Positions 1 to 9,991 are shown, counted from the stretch's first letter. The stretch is 64,000 bases of DNA from Candidatus Proelusimicrobium bovinum (GCA_902791965.1 CADAXZ010000002.1:1-64000), one strand, 5' to 3'. Notes: generated by a model from the letters alone, not told the origin. Numbers and translations are program-made.

Positions 1-216
1 ATTATGCGCAACGGCAAATTTATCATTTATTATTTCTATATCCCCGATAAGTTTATAAGTTTTTTTGCTTACTGCGGAAAGTTCTTTTGAAAAGTTTAAA
101 AAAGGTAAAAGTATCACATTTTCAGGGATAGAAAATGTTATTTTTTTTCCGGCTAAAAGGTCTTTTGCACTTGTAATCGCTTTTTCTGTTAAAACATATT
201 TATCCGGTAAAACCAT
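1..216 (-). CDS. Unknown protein, N-terminal part (runs off left edge)
   Basis: An open reading frame of 72 codons on the minus strand reads without a stop from an ATG at 216 to the edge of the window. A GAGG lies about 10 bases before the start, consistent with a ribosome binding site. The visible N-terminus begins MVLPDKYVLTEKAI and shows no signal peptide, membrane segment or motif that I recognise. It is transcribed divergently from the sodium/alanine symporter gene. The frame and start are fairly convincing; the function is unknown because the body of the protein lies outside the window. Confidence 0.55.
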   Translation of the reverse strand, partial: MVLPDKYVLTEKAITSAKDLLAGKKITFSIPENVILLPFLNFSKELSAVSKKTYKLIGDIEIINDKFAVAHN

Positions 217-283
217 AAATTATGCCCTCATAAATGATAAAATATAAAGATAAGAAAAGTATATAAAATTAAAGGAAAAAAAT

Positions 284-1681
284 ATGTCTTATGTGCAACA
301 AATTATGAGTAATTCAACTGCCTTCATAGGCCAACTTCAGGCAGTTTTAGACCCATTGGAAACAATTATTAACAAACTTAATGATTTCCTTTGGACTTAC
401 CCTATCCTTATACTGCTTATAGCCACACATGTATATCTTACATTCAAATTAAAATTTATCCAGAAATACTTGTTTAAGGCTATGCAGTTAACCTTAAAAA
501 AAGATAATTCCGCAGGTATGGTAAGCAATTTCGGCGCTTTGGCAGTATCTTTGGCAGCAACAATCGGTACAGGCAGCATTTTAGGTATGACAACTGCCGT
601 AGCATTAGGCGGGCCGGGTGCTGTTTTATGGGTAATAGTATTCGGTACTTTAGGTATTGCCACAAAATATTCGGAATGTCTTTTGGCAGTAAAATACAGA
701 GTGCGCCGCAAAGAAACAAGAGAATATGTCGGCGGGCCTATGTATATAATGCGCGATATATTAAAAATGAAATGGATGGGCATATTTTTTGCTGTCTGCG
801 GCCTTTTAATGGGCCTTACAGGCGCAGGCTTTTTGCAGGTTAACTCCATAGTAGACCTTTTAAACAATGCCTATAATATAAACGGGCTTTTGGTAGGCTT
901 TATTGTTATCGGTGTTGTATCAATAGTAACCGTAGGCGGCGTAAAAGGTATAGCAAAAGTATGCGAATGGCTTGTACCGATAATGGGCAGTTTATATCTT
1001 ATTGCCGCGGTTTATATCTTTATTATCCACTACAAACAACTGCCTGCCGCAGTAATATTGATTATTAAATCCGCTTTCGGTTTTAAAGCAAGTATCGGCG
1101 GATTTACGGGTGCGGCTTTAATGGCTGCCTTACAAAACGGTATAAGCAGGAGCGTCTTGGCAACGGAAGCCGGTATGGGCAGTGCAGCAGTTGTTGCCGC
1201 GGCAGCAAAAACCAAAAACCCCGTAAGGCAGGGGCTTGTGGCAAGCACCTCCGTTTTTTGGGCTTTCTTTATCTGCACCATTACAGGGCTTGTTATTACC
1301 GTCGCAGGCGATTGGCAAAGCGGAACAAAATTTGCGGCGGATTTATGTAATGATGCTTTCAGCAAAATTCCTTATGTCGGCGTGCCTTTATTGATATTCT
1401 CTTTATCAATATTCTCGCTTACCACAATGATAGGCTGGGCTTACTACGGAGAGAAGTTTATGGAATTTTTAGGCGGAAGCAAGATGATAAAATACTTCCG
1501 CGTATTTTGGATTTGTTTTATGTTTATAGGGGTATATATAGCACCTTCCTTTGCTTGGGCAATAGTAGTTTTGATAACGGCATTAATGGCTATACCTAAC
1601 CTTATAATGATTTTCCTGTTAAGGAAAAGAATTGTAAAAGAAACAGAACTGTATCTTAAATCTGAAATAGATAATATATAA
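284..1681 (+). CDS. Sodium:alanine symporter family protein (AGCS)
   Basis: This 465-residue inner-membrane protein looks like an AGCS-family transporter, which imports alanine or glycine with sodium ions. The glycine-rich stretch GTGSILGMTTAVALGGPGA, followed by VLWVIV, matches the family's hallmark region near the second and third membrane helices. A later segment ALQNGISRSVLATEAGMGSA matches the conserved NGxxRGxFSxEAGxGSA region. About ten hydrophobic segments span the protein, and the length fits the family (about 450-540 residues). The start at 284 follows an AAAGGA-type ribosome binding site. Substrate identity (alanine, glycine or both) cannot be told from sequence. Confidence 0.93.
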   Translation: MSYVQQIMSNSTAFIGQLQAVLDPLETIINKLNDFLWTYPILILLIATHVYLTFKLKFIQKYLFKAMQLTLKKDNSAGMVSNFGALAVSLAATIGTGSILGMTTAVALGGPGAVLWVIVFGTLGIATKYSECLLAVKYRVRRKETREYVGGPMYIMRDILKMKWMGIFFAVCGLLMGLTGAGFLQVNSIVDLLNNAYNINGLLVGFIVIGVVSIVTVGGVKGIAKVCEWLVPIMGSLYLIAAVYIFIIHYKQLPAAVILIIKSAFGFKASIGGFTGAALMAALQNGISRSVLATEAGMGSAAVVAAAAKTKNPVRQGLVASTSVFWAFFICTITGLVITVAGDWQSGTKFAADLCNDAFSKIPYVGVPLLIFSLSIFSLTTMIGWAYYGEKFMEFLGGSKMIKYFRVFWICFMFIGVYIAPSFAWAIVVLITALMAIPNLIMIFLLRKRIVKETELYLKSEIDNI

Positions 1682-1751
1682 TTTATATAAAAGGATATTG
1701 GGCTTTGCCGCAGTTTGTTCAGGCAAATTACGGCATATAACCGGAGGCAAA

Positions 1752-2675
1752 ATGCAAAGGACTTATCTTATCAAAAACGGCAAAATTACTGAAGACGAAG
1801 CGGCTTCTGCATCCAGTTGCGATATTCTTTTGTTTGTTGACCCTACTTCCAGCGAACAAAGATACTTGATAGACCACCTTAAAATAGATGAGCATACTTT
1901 GGCTTCTTCTATGGATCCGGAAGAATTGCCGCGTTTTGAAACAGAACCGGAACACACGGCTTTGATTTTGAACCGTCCGCGCAATTATTCCGGCAAGGAA
2001 CAATTAGTCTTTAAAGTGGCATCTATGGGTATGTTTCTGTTTAAAGATAAACTTGTAATAGTTATGACGGAAGATATTCCCCTGTTTATCGGTAAAAGGT
2101 TTAATAATGTCGTTTCTCTGCAAGATGTCTTTCTTAAAATAATTTACAATGCCATAGCGCACTATTTGGAACATCTGCGCGTTATTAATATGATAACGGA
2201 AGAAATAGAAGACAAAATGACAAGTTCTATGGATAATAAGTACCTTATAAATCTTTTCAGTTTGGAAAAGAGTTTGGTCTATTATTTAAGCGCTATAACG
2301 GCAAACGGACTTGTGTTTGAAAAATTAAGGAACTTTTCTTCCCGTATCGGCTTTGACGAACGCTGCAGGGAAATGCTTGATGATATTATTATTGAAAACA
2401 CACAATCACAGAAACAGGCCGAAATCTATTCCAACATTTTGGCCGGCCTTATGGATGCAAGGGCGTCAATCGTAAACAATAACCTTAACCAACTTATGAA
2501 GCGCTTAAATGTCATAACGATTTGGATTATGGTGCCTACTTTTGTGGTAAGTGCCTTTTCAATGAATGTTATGATACCGCTGCAAGAACATCCCCACGCT
2601 TTTTGGATGGTAATGGGCCTTGCTTTAATGTCCGTCTGGCTTACCGCTATTTATTGGAAACACCGCAAATGGTAA
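1752..2675 (+). CDS. corA: CorA-family divalent cation transporter with SMN in place of GMN
   Basis: The protein has the CorA layout: a cytoplasmic alpha/beta N-terminal domain, a long helical region from about residue 120 to 250, and two closely spaced C-terminal membrane helices with a basic last residue stretch (YWKHRKW). CorA proteins are pentameric channels for magnesium or other divalent ions. The loop after the first membrane helix normally carries the signature GMN; here the equivalent reads AFSMNVMIPL, so the glycine is serine. I chose the ATG at 1752, 18 codons inside the longest frame, because GGAGG lies just upstream. Length is 307 residues, usual for the family. Ion specificity is uncertain. 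Confidence 0.85.
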   Translation: MQRTYLIKNGKITEDEAASASSCDILLFVDPTSSEQRYLIDHLKIDEHTLASSMDPEELPRFETEPEHTALILNRPRNYSGKEQLVFKVASMGMFLFKDKLVIVMTEDIPLFIGKRFNNVVSLQDVFLKIIYNAIAHYLEHLRVINMITEEIEDKMTSSMDNKYLINLFSLEKSLVYYLSAITANGLVFEKLRNFSSRIGFDERCREMLDDIIIENTQSQKQAEIYSNILAGLMDARASIVNNNLNQLMKRLNVITIWIMVPTFVVSAFSMNVMIPLQEHPHAFWMVMGLALMSVWLTAIYWKHRKW

Positions 2676-2715
2676 GATTATAATAAAATAAGCCAAAGCC
2701 TCAATTTAAAATTTA

Positions 2716-2740
2716 ACCCCGCTTTAATGCGGGGTTTTTG
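2716..2740 (+). terminator. Rho-independent terminator between convergent genes
   Basis: A CCCCGC/GCGGGG hairpin with a six-base loop (TTTAAT) is followed by a run of T. It lies between the convergent corA-like and uppP genes. On the minus strand the hairpin is followed by an imperfect T-rich stretch, so it may also serve uppP. Confidence 0.85.
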
Positions 2741-2775
2741 TTATATCAAATAATTTTTAAAGCCAAGCCTGATTT

Positions 2776-3561
2776 TTATTTTAAAAAATACAATCCTATT
2801 ATTACAGCACCTAAAAGCCAGCGGTAATAAACAAAAATATCAAAACTGTGTTTTTGTATATATTTCATCAAAAATTTGATTACAAGCCAGCCGCCTATCA
2901 TAGCAGTAAAAAACCCTGCAATAAATGCGGTATCAATATCAGCCAAGTTTATATCTTTAAGTTTTAACACAGCCGCACCTGCTATTATCGGCATTGAAAG
3001 CAAAAAAGATATTCTTGCGCCGGCAGCACGGCTAAAACCCAAAAACAAAGCCGCCGTTATCGTGATACCTGAACGCGAAACACCCGGCATAATAGCCAAG
3101 GCTTGCGCACAGCCTATAAGCATAAAAGGTAAAAGCGCTACTCTGTCCTTATAAACTTTTTGTTTGGCGCAATATCTGTCAGCAATAAACAAAATCAAAG
3201 CAAAAAACATCAGCATAAAAGCAATATGTAAAGGCGAACGGAAAATATTTTCTGCCGCATCTTCCAAAAAATAACCTGCCGCGGCCGCCGGTATTGTAGC
3301 CAGCCCTATATACCAAAACTCCTTGCCGCTTTCGCTTTTGGGGGCAGTAATTCCGTTCTTTATAAGAATAAGCAAATCTTTCCAAAAATAAGCACATACG
3401 GCTATCAATGTAGCCAAATGCAAGGCAACATCATAAGAAAGGCCCTGATAAGCCTGCCCCGAAAAGAAAGGAAATAAAGCCAAATGTGCAGAACTTGAAA
3501 CCGGTAAAAACTCACCCAAAGCCTGCAACAAACCTAAAAAAACTGCAGTTAAAATCGTCAT
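2776..3561 (-). CDS. uppP: Undecaprenyl-diphosphatase UppP (BacA)
   Basis: UppP removes a phosphate from undecaprenyl diphosphate at the inner membrane, recycling the lipid carrier used for peptidoglycan and LPS synthesis; overexpression classically gives bacitracin resistance. The 261-residue protein carries both family signatures: QALGEFLPVSSSAH near residue 14 (usual form QGxTEFLPVSSSGH) and MPGVSRSG near residue 159. It is rich in membrane helices, and its length is typical. It is divergent from addB with only about 53 bases between the coding regions, so the two promoters must be packed tightly together. Confidence 0.95.
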   Translation of the reverse strand: MTILTAVFLGLLQALGEFLPVSSSAHLALFPFFSGQAYQGLSYDVALHLATLIAVCAYFWKDLLILIKNGITAPKSESGKEFWYIGLATIPAAAAGYFLEDAAENIFRSPLHIAFMLMFFALILFIADRYCAKQKVYKDRVALLPFMLIGCAQALAIMPGVSRSGITITAALFLGFSRAAGARISFLLSMPIIAGAAVLKLKDINLADIDTAFIAGFFTAMIGGWLVIKFLMKYIQKHSFDIFVYYRWLLGAVIIGLYFLK

Positions 3562-3578
3562 AATTTATCTAATGTTCT

Positions 3579-3606
3579 CTTACAAATATTACATAAATTA
3601 TATAAT
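3579..3606 (+). promoter_or_regulatory. Putative sigma-70 promoter giving a near-leaderless addB mRNA
   Basis: A perfect TATAAT at 3601-3606 has CTTACA (4 of 6 bases matching TTGACA) 16 bases upstream at 3579-3584. The only plausible addB ATG is at 3615, eight bases after the -10 box, and no ribosome binding site is visible. Transcription starting at the usual distance would begin at or next to the start codon. Confidence 0.55.
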
Positions 3607-3614
3607 ATTTGATT

Positions 3615-6600
3615 ATGAAGTTATTTACAGGCACTTACAGGGCCTTGCAAAAGCACTTTTTAAAAGGATATTTAGGTAAATTAAAAACCCCTAAAGAAAG
3701 GGTTTTATTTGTATTGCCTTCTAAAAGATTAAAAGCAAGCCTTATTTTAAAACTTACAGAACAAAACGGTTTGGTAAGCGGGCTTTATTTTGCCGATTTA
3801 ACTGATTTGGCTACAGGCATAAACTCATCTTTAAAAGAAAATTCAAAACCGCTTTTACCTGCAAGCCCCGTACAGGATTTTATTATAAAAGATATTGCCG
3901 CCAAACTGCCGGATATTAATCCTTCCAGAGGATACCGCAAAGCCCTAAAAGCCGCTTTCAGGGATTTAGTATCTGCAGAAGTCTGCGTAAAAGATTTACT
4001 TGAAATTAAAAATTCCGAAGAACTGCCTTTACAACAACAAAAAGACATTTTAGGCAATTTTATAGTTTGCTATGACGAATATTTAAAGAAAATATCTAAA
4101 CAAGATTTCTTTACTTACGGGCAATTTTTTACAAATGCCATAAATAATACTCCTAAAAACCCTTATTTGGAAAGTTTTGACAAGATAATTTTTTACGGGT
4201 TTTATGATTTTACATCTTTGCAATATAATCTTTTTAAGGCTGTTTGCAATAATTTTGAAACGGAAGTCTATTTCCCTTATAAAGATACACCTGCTTACTC
4301 GTTTACGGAAAATTTCTATAAAATAAATATTTTGCCTTTGGCTGCGCAAAAAACTATCCTGCCGGAAGAAGATTTACCTTTATCTAAAGTTGCAGATAAT
4401 ATTTTTGACCCCAATTTACCCAAAACAAAAAATGCAGATATAAAAATTATAAGTGTTTCGGGTATAACGGCGGAAGTTCAGGCAGCGGCAAAAGAAATCC
4501 TGTTTTTAAAAGAAAAACATAACATCCCCTTTAGCGAAATTGCATTATTTGCAAGAAGCATAGAGCCTTATAAATATGATATTCCGGTAATATTTGCGCA
4601 AAATAAAATACCGGTAAATTTTAATTTTGAACTGCCGCTTCTCCATCATCCTTTTGCCGCTTTTGTTTATAATTTACTCAACCTTAGAAGAAATGATTTT
4701 TACGGTGCGGATGTTTGCGCTGTTTTGGCTTCCCCCTATTTTACTTTTTATGACCCTTCCTGGCAGGTTATACTTAAAAACCGCAACATAAGCGGAGGTT
4801 TATCACAATGGCAATATTTATATTACATCAGGAATAAAGGTTTAAATATTCCCGAACAGCAATATATTGAACATTCCCAAAAAATCATATCCTGCTTGCA
4901 GGAACTTAATACTTCTTACCAAACTTTGGAGAAACCTGCCCCGTTTGATATTTTGGCAAAAACGGCTTTGGACTTTTTGGATATTTACATAAAGAAAGAT
5001 TTAACCCCGCAAGAAACCGATATTTTGCACCATATAAAAAATATTATCCGTAATACAGGCAGTTTCTCCGATATAAGAAAAAACGCCTCCACAGGCGAAT
5101 TTATGGAGGAAATTTTAGCCGCCATTAAAGAAAAAACTTACAATAAAGCGCAAAGTTTTACCGAAGGGGTTGAGTGCGGCGATATTATGGCTTTAAGAGG
5201 ACAGAATTTTAAGGCGGCTGTTTTCTTGGGAATGAACGAAGGTATTATGCCTGCCACCCCCGCACCGGACCCTGTGTTAAAAGAAGAATACCGTTCTTTG
5301 TTAAAACAAACAGGGGTTATGATTCATAGCCAAATTGAAAGATATTTTGAGGAAAAACTTTTATTTAATTTTGCCTTATCCAGCGTAGAGAAAAAGGCCG
5401 TATTTATTTGTGAAAGAAGTGATAATGAAGGTAAGGATAAAATATATTCCCTGTACCTTAACCGTATCGCCCAAACAACAGATAAAAACTTAAAAAAACC
5501 GGATTTAGTTTTAAGCCGCAGGGAGAGCGAAAAACTTAAAGCCTGGCCTTTTGAATTCCTTACCGCACAGGAAGCCTCCGTATACACCGCATTATATTGC
5601 CCTAAAGACAGCATTTTAAACTGTACTTTTAATCCGCAAAACCAAAAAGACGATACTTTAGCGGTACTTTTTAAAAATTCTGCTTTACTGCGCACTTTAA
5701 ACCAAGGGCTTAATTCCTGCGACGGTATAATAGAAAGAGAAAATATCTTGTTTTCCAATATACAGCAAAAGGGCCTTTCCCCGTCCTCTTTATCTAAGTT
5801 ATGGCAATGCCCTTTTAAGTACCTTGCCGAATTTATAACACAAGAAGATAAGCCTTCTGTCTATGACCGTGCTGAAATACCGCACGCAGACAAAGGTAAT
5901 TTATATCATAAAATTTTAGAGCAGTTTTATAAAAAAATAACAGATTTTAATCTTACAGATAAAATACTTGCCGGCGGAGCGCAAAATATTTTAAATGATA
6001 CTGCTGATGAAATTTTAAATAAAGAAAATTATAAAAATTACGGACTTTATCCTCTTGTTTGGCTGGTAACGGCAAAACAAATGAAAGAATATCTTAACAA
6101 TTTGGTAAAAAGAGATTTGCCAATACTACAACAAAATAATTTTACGCCGTACCTTTTTGAATATAATGCCAATGCACAAGTGCAATTCGGCACGAAAGAA
6201 CTAAAACTCCACGGTAAAATAGACAGAATAGATATAAATACGGAAAATAAACTTTGCCGTATAATTGACTATAAAAAAAGCCCCAAAGACAAAAATATAA
6301 ATGTTTTAATCTTTTCATTAGCACAACTTCAGCCGCCGCTTTATACGGAGATAGTTAAAAATTCAGGCCAGCAGGAACTTAAAGGTCTGATACCGCAGGA
6401 AGCACTTTTTTTAGGCATAGAAGCGGATGAAGATAAAAAAAATATTCAAAAACTTACGGCAGAAGAATATCAGGCAATAAAAAAAGACTTTGATAATGCC
6501 GTAAATGTCCGTTTGGATTTGGCAAAAGAGGGCATATTTTTTATAACTCCTGCCGAAGATGCTTGCAAATATTGTCCTTATGACGATATTTGCCGTAAAG

Positions 6601-6719
6601 GCCACAGCCCTACCTTAAGAAGGATAAAAATATCAAATCAGGCACGCATCTTAAAAGATGCAGACAAAGTATCTAAAAAAGAGAATAAAAATGGAAAAAC
6701 AACAAATAAAGACAAGTGA
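3615..6719 (+). CDS. addB: AddB-like subunit of the AddAB helicase-nuclease (inactive helicase fold plus nuclease domain)
   Basis: AddB partners AddA to process double-strand breaks for recombination repair. This 1034-residue protein has a C-terminal PD-(D/E)XK nuclease region (LHGKIDRIDI followed by CRIIDYKKS). It also has the split iron-sulfur cysteine pattern typical of AddB: one cysteine at about residue 732 (LWQCPFKY) and three at about 984, 987 and 993 (CKYCPYDDIC). The N-terminus lacks a recognisable Walker A box (the region reads LFTGTYRALQKHFL), so helicase activity is probably lost, as in many AddB relatives outside Firmicutes. The ATG at 3615 is preferred over the TTG two codons earlier. 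The 3' end overlaps addA by 29 bases, indicating one operon. Confidence 0.85.
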   Translation: MKLFTGTYRALQKHFLKGYLGKLKTPKERVLFVLPSKRLKASLILKLTEQNGLVSGLYFADLTDLATGINSSLKENSKPLLPASPVQDFIIKDIAAKLPDINPSRGYRKALKAAFRDLVSAEVCVKDLLEIKNSEELPLQQQKDILGNFIVCYDEYLKKISKQDFFTYGQFFTNAINNTPKNPYLESFDKIIFYGFYDFTSLQYNLFKAVCNNFETEVYFPYKDTPAYSFTENFYKINILPLAAQKTILPEEDLPLSKVADNIFDPNLPKTKNADIKIISVSGITAEVQAAAKEILFLKEKHNIPFSEIALFARSIEPYKYDIPVIFAQNKIPVNFNFELPLLHHPFAAFVYNLLNLRRNDFYGADVCAVLASPYFTFYDPSWQVILKNRNISGGLSQWQYLYYIRNKGLNIPEQQYIEHSQKIISCLQELNTSYQTLEKPAPFDILAKTALDFLDIYIKKDLTPQETDILHHIKNIIRNTGSFSDIRKNASTGEFMEEILAAIKEKTYNKAQSFTEGVECGDIMALRGQNFKAAVFLGMNEGIMPATPAPDPVLKEEYRSLLKQTGVMIHSQIERYFEEKLLFNFALSSVEKKAVFICERSDNEGKDKIYSLYLNRIAQTTDKNLKKPDLVLSRRESEKLKAWPFEFLTAQEASVYTALYCPKDSILNCTFNPQNQKDDTLAVLFKNSALLRTLNQGLNSCDGIIERENILFSNIQQKGLSPSSLSKLWQCPFKYLAEFITQEDKPSVYDRAEIPHADKGNLYHKILEQFYKKITDFNLTDKILAGGAQNILNDTADEILNKENYKNYGLYPLVWLVTAKQMKEYLNNLVKRDLPILQQNNFTPYLFEYNANAQVQFGTKELKLHGKIDRIDINTENKLCRIIDYKKSPKDKNINVLIFSLAQLQPPLYTEIVKNSGQQELKGLIPQEALFLGIEADEDKKNIQKLTAEEYQAIKKDFDNAVNVRLDLAKEGIFFITPAEDACKYCPYDDICRKGHSPTLRRIKISNQARILKDADKVSKKENKNGKTTNKDK

Positions 6720-9700
6720 TGAAAAAGCCCGCAGTACCGCTATATATCAAACCGCTAAAAATATTTTAGTGCAAGCCGGTGCGGGTACGGGCAAAACAAC
6801 TCTTTTAACAGACAGGCTTTGTTATCTTATTTTAGGAAAGAACATTCCCATTGATAAAATTATTGCCCTTACCTTTACAGAAAAAGCCGCCGCAGAAATT
6901 AAATCACAACTTTTGCAAAAAATGCAAAATATAAGTTATTTGCTTAAAGAATTGCCGATTCAAGATTTACGGCCTGAGAAAAAACAGCAGATAATTTCCC
7001 TTACAGATTATATTGTTAATATAAAGCAGCAGCAATCCCCCGATAAGACAACGCAAGATATTAAAAACCAAATAATAAAAGATATAGACGCCAACTTTGA
7101 ACTTGCGGAACGCGCCGTAATAAGTACTATGCACAGTTTTTGTCTTAAAATTTTAAGGCAGTTTTCAACAGAAGCAAAAATTGCGCCGGACTGCAAGCCC
7201 GTAAACAGGGATGCTTTAAATCCTATACTTGATAAAACTTGGACCTCTTTTTTAAATGAAGAACTTGCATTTAATTCCCCCAATGCAGAACTTTGGCAAA
7301 GTATTTTGGGCGAAGTATCTTTAAATGATGTTAAAGATTTTGCTTTTTCCCTTTTGGAACTGCCGCTTAAAGATTATACCCCTCAAAAAAATTACCCATT
7401 TATTACCGGAAAGTTAAAAGAATTTAAAACACAATTACAATATTTTATTGATACTTACCCTGTCAGAAAACAACCTACTAAATTAGACAACGCTATAAAA
7501 AATGCTTTAGATATTTTTACACAAACAATACTGTATCTTGAAAAACAACCCTATCAAAAAGTTGCTTTTAACAAACAAGGTTTTAGCATTACAAAACAAT
7601 GGAAAGAAAACCCGCAAGACTACCAAAAAGCAAAAGAACTTATTGATATTGCAAAACACTCAACCATTGATAATTTGGAATTATTCAATAAAACATACCA
7701 AGCAATAAAAGATTTTATCCCCAAGGCACAGCAGGCCCTGCTGCAAACAAATATCATAACTTTTGATGATATTATTTTAAAAACAAGAGATTTAATAAAA
7801 AATTATCCGCATATAAGGCAAACCCTGAAAGAAGAATATAAGAGTATTCTTTTAGATGAATTTCAGGATACGGACCCTGAACAGGGCGAGATTTTTATCT
7901 ATTTAAGCGAAAAACAAGATACCTGCGCAGAGGACTGGCAAGAGGTAAAACTTCAGGCCGGCAAACTGTTTATCGTAGGCGACCCTAAACAATCTATTTA
8001 CCGCTTCCGCGGTGCAGATATTACCGCTTACGATAATTTCTGCGACCTTATGATTAAACAAAATGCAGATAGGTGTTTTTTACAAAACAACTTCAGAAGT
8101 GCGCAAAACATAGTGGATTTTACAAATATCTTCGGGCAATCACAAATACAAGAAAATAAAGGCATACAACCGCCTTATGTAAAAATTAACCATACCATAA
8201 ATTATAATTTACAGCCCATACAGTTTTTGATAACCTCACAACAAACCGATGCCAATAAATCAAGAGAAGCCCAAGCGGCTGTTATTTCCCAATGGATAAA
8301 ACAAAATGCAGGAAAAACAAAACTTACAGACGGCAAAACCATAAGTTATAAAGATATTGCAGTGCTTTTCCCCACTAATACAGGTTTAAACTTCCTTATA
8401 GAAGCATTCAGAAATACAGGTATCAATTACAGCGTGGAAGAAAATAAAAATTTTTACCGCGCACAGGAAGTAAAAGATATTTTAAACCTGCTTAAACTTG
8501 CACAAAACCCTGCCGATAAAATAGCCCTAACAGGTGTATTGCGCGGCCCGCTTTGTTTAGTACAGGATAAAGATATTTTGGAACTTTCCCAAAATAATGA
8601 ACTTAATATTTTTAAACAAACACAAAACCCTTATATAAATAACTGTTATGGGCAACTTAAAGAAATTTACAGTCTTTCCCAAACACTTCCGTTGGAAGAA
8701 TTTATAAATTATCTTATATTTAACACCCGCTTTAAGGAAATGGAAATACTTTGCTGCTCAAACGAACAGGTAAGCGCAAATATAACCAAATTTGCCGATA
8801 TGGCAAGGCAGTTTATTAACTCCGGCATTATAACTTTGCCGCAATTAATATTCCATATAGAAAATTATATAAAGCAAAAAGAAACCGAAGGCGAATCTCC
8901 GGTAGCAGAACAATCTTTAGATACCGTAAAACTTATGACTATACATAAGTCAAAGGGGCTGCAATTCCCCGTAGTAATACTGTTTGATATAACCAAAAGC
9001 AATAACGAAGGTTATAAAAATCCGCCACCGTATCTTAAAGATTATACCAGCAGATTATCTGCCCCTAAAATAGGCAATAAATACGATATTGTTTATGCTT
9101 TTATTAAACAAAAAAACGAAATACATAAAAATGCAGAAAAACTCAGGTTGCTTTATGTAGCCCTTACAAGAGCAAAAGAAATGCTTGTAATAGCAGGCAA
9201 TTCAGATGCAAATAAAACTTTTGCACAACCCTTGTTAAATGCAGGATGTTATCCGGACCAAAAAACCGCAGAGCAAAATACCACACAAGATTTTTTGCAC
9301 GGATTATGTAAAGTTGTTAATATCGATTACGAATCAAATATTCCTTTTAACAACAACGGGGATTTAGACAGGCAGCAAACAACGCCTGTCCCTATTGCTC
9401 TTTGGCAGCAATCCTGGCTCAGCCGCTGCAAGCAGTATGCCTGCGCTATCCCCAATAAAAGTATAGCCCCCAGTACAGAGAATAAACAAACAGATATTTC
9501 CGTTTACCAATCTTCCGCTATGTTAAGTGGTACAATAGCCCACCGGATAATTGCCGAAAAACTTAAAGGCAATAATATAAACATAAACAATATAGCGATA
9601 ATGGAAGATATAAATTTAAACCAAAATAAAAAAGAAATACAAACAGCACTTAAAATAACACAGGATTTTTTTGAAAGCGATATTTTTAAAACGCTTTCTT

Positions 9701-9990
9701 CAAAAAAACTTATTGCGGCGGAAACACCTTTTACTTTTAAAAGTAAAAACGGCCTTTTGGTAAACGGTATAATAGATGCCGTTTTTGAAGATGAAAACTC
9801 AAATATATTTATAGCCGAGTTTAAAACTGATAATATAAATAAAGAACAGGCTTTTAAAAATGCCTGCAAATATAAAACACAAATTGAACAATACATAAAA
9901 GCGGCGGCTTTGATGTTCCCTGATAAAAAAATTGAAGGGGCAATAATCTTCATAGTGCCGCAGATAATTTGTAATTTAGGAGAAATATAA
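6691..9990 (+). CDS. addA: AddA-like UvrD-type helicase-nuclease subunit
   Basis: This is a superfamily 1 DNA helicase fused to a nuclease domain, the motor subunit of AddAB. Visible helicase motifs, in order: QAGAGTGKTT (Walker A), LLDEFQDTDPEQ (Walker B), GDPKQSIYRFRGAD (motif III region), TIHKSKGLQFPVVI (motif V) and LLYVALTRAKE (motif VI). The C-terminus has a PD-(D/E)XK nuclease core (NGIIDAVFED, then IAEFKTD) and ends near residue 1100. I chose the ATG at 6691 because a GAGA-type binding site precedes it; an alternative in-frame ATG lies 33 bases upstream. It overlaps addB and is followed after one base by ybaB. Confidence 0.9.
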   Translation: MEKQQIKTSDEKARSTAIYQTAKNILVQAGAGTGKTTLLTDRLCYLILGKNIPIDKIIALTFTEKAAAEIKSQLLQKMQNISYLLKELPIQDLRPEKKQQIISLTDYIVNIKQQQSPDKTTQDIKNQIIKDIDANFELAERAVISTMHSFCLKILRQFSTEAKIAPDCKPVNRDALNPILDKTWTSFLNEELAFNSPNAELWQSILGEVSLNDVKDFAFSLLELPLKDYTPQKNYPFITGKLKEFKTQLQYFIDTYPVRKQPTKLDNAIKNALDIFTQTILYLEKQPYQKVAFNKQGFSITKQWKENPQDYQKAKELIDIAKHSTIDNLELFNKTYQAIKDFIPKAQQALLQTNIITFDDIILKTRDLIKNYPHIRQTLKEEYKSILLDEFQDTDPEQGEIFIYLSEKQDTCAEDWQEVKLQAGKLFIVGDPKQSIYRFRGADITAYDNFCDLMIKQNADRCFLQNNFRSAQNIVDFTNIFGQSQIQENKGIQPPYVKINHTINYNLQPIQFLITSQQTDANKSREAQAAVISQWIKQNAGKTKLTDGKTISYKDIAVLFPTNTGLNFLIEAFRNTGINYSVEENKNFYRAQEVKDILNLLKLAQNPADKIALTGVLRGPLCLVQDKDILELSQNNELNIFKQTQNPYINNCYGQLKEIYSLSQTLPLEEFINYLIFNTRFKEMEILCCSNEQVSANITKFADMARQFINSGIITLPQLIFHIENYIKQKETEGESPVAEQSLDTVKLMTIHKSKGLQFPVVILFDITKSNNEGYKNPPPYLKDYTSRLSAPKIGNKYDIVYAFIKQKNEIHKNAEKLRLLYVALTRAKEMLVIAGNSDANKTFAQPLLNAGCYPDQKTAEQNTTQDFLHGLCKVVNIDYESNIPFNNNGDLDRQQTTPVPIALWQQSWLSRCKQYACAIPNKSIAPSTENKQTDISVYQSSAMLSGTIAHRIIAEKLKGNNININNIAIMEDINLNQNKKEIQTALKITQDFFESDIFKTLSSKKLIAAETPFTFKSKNGLLVNGIIDAVFEDENSNIFIAEFKTDNINKEQAFKNACKYKTQIEQYIKAAALMFPDKKIEGAIIFIVPQIICNLGEI

Positions 9991-9991
9991 A

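Noticed and set aside
3615-6719. AddB lacks a Walker A box, so I considered a pseudogene.
   Set aside because: The frame is intact for 1034 residues, the nuclease core and all four iron-sulfur cysteines are kept, and AddB subunits often have no active ATPase.
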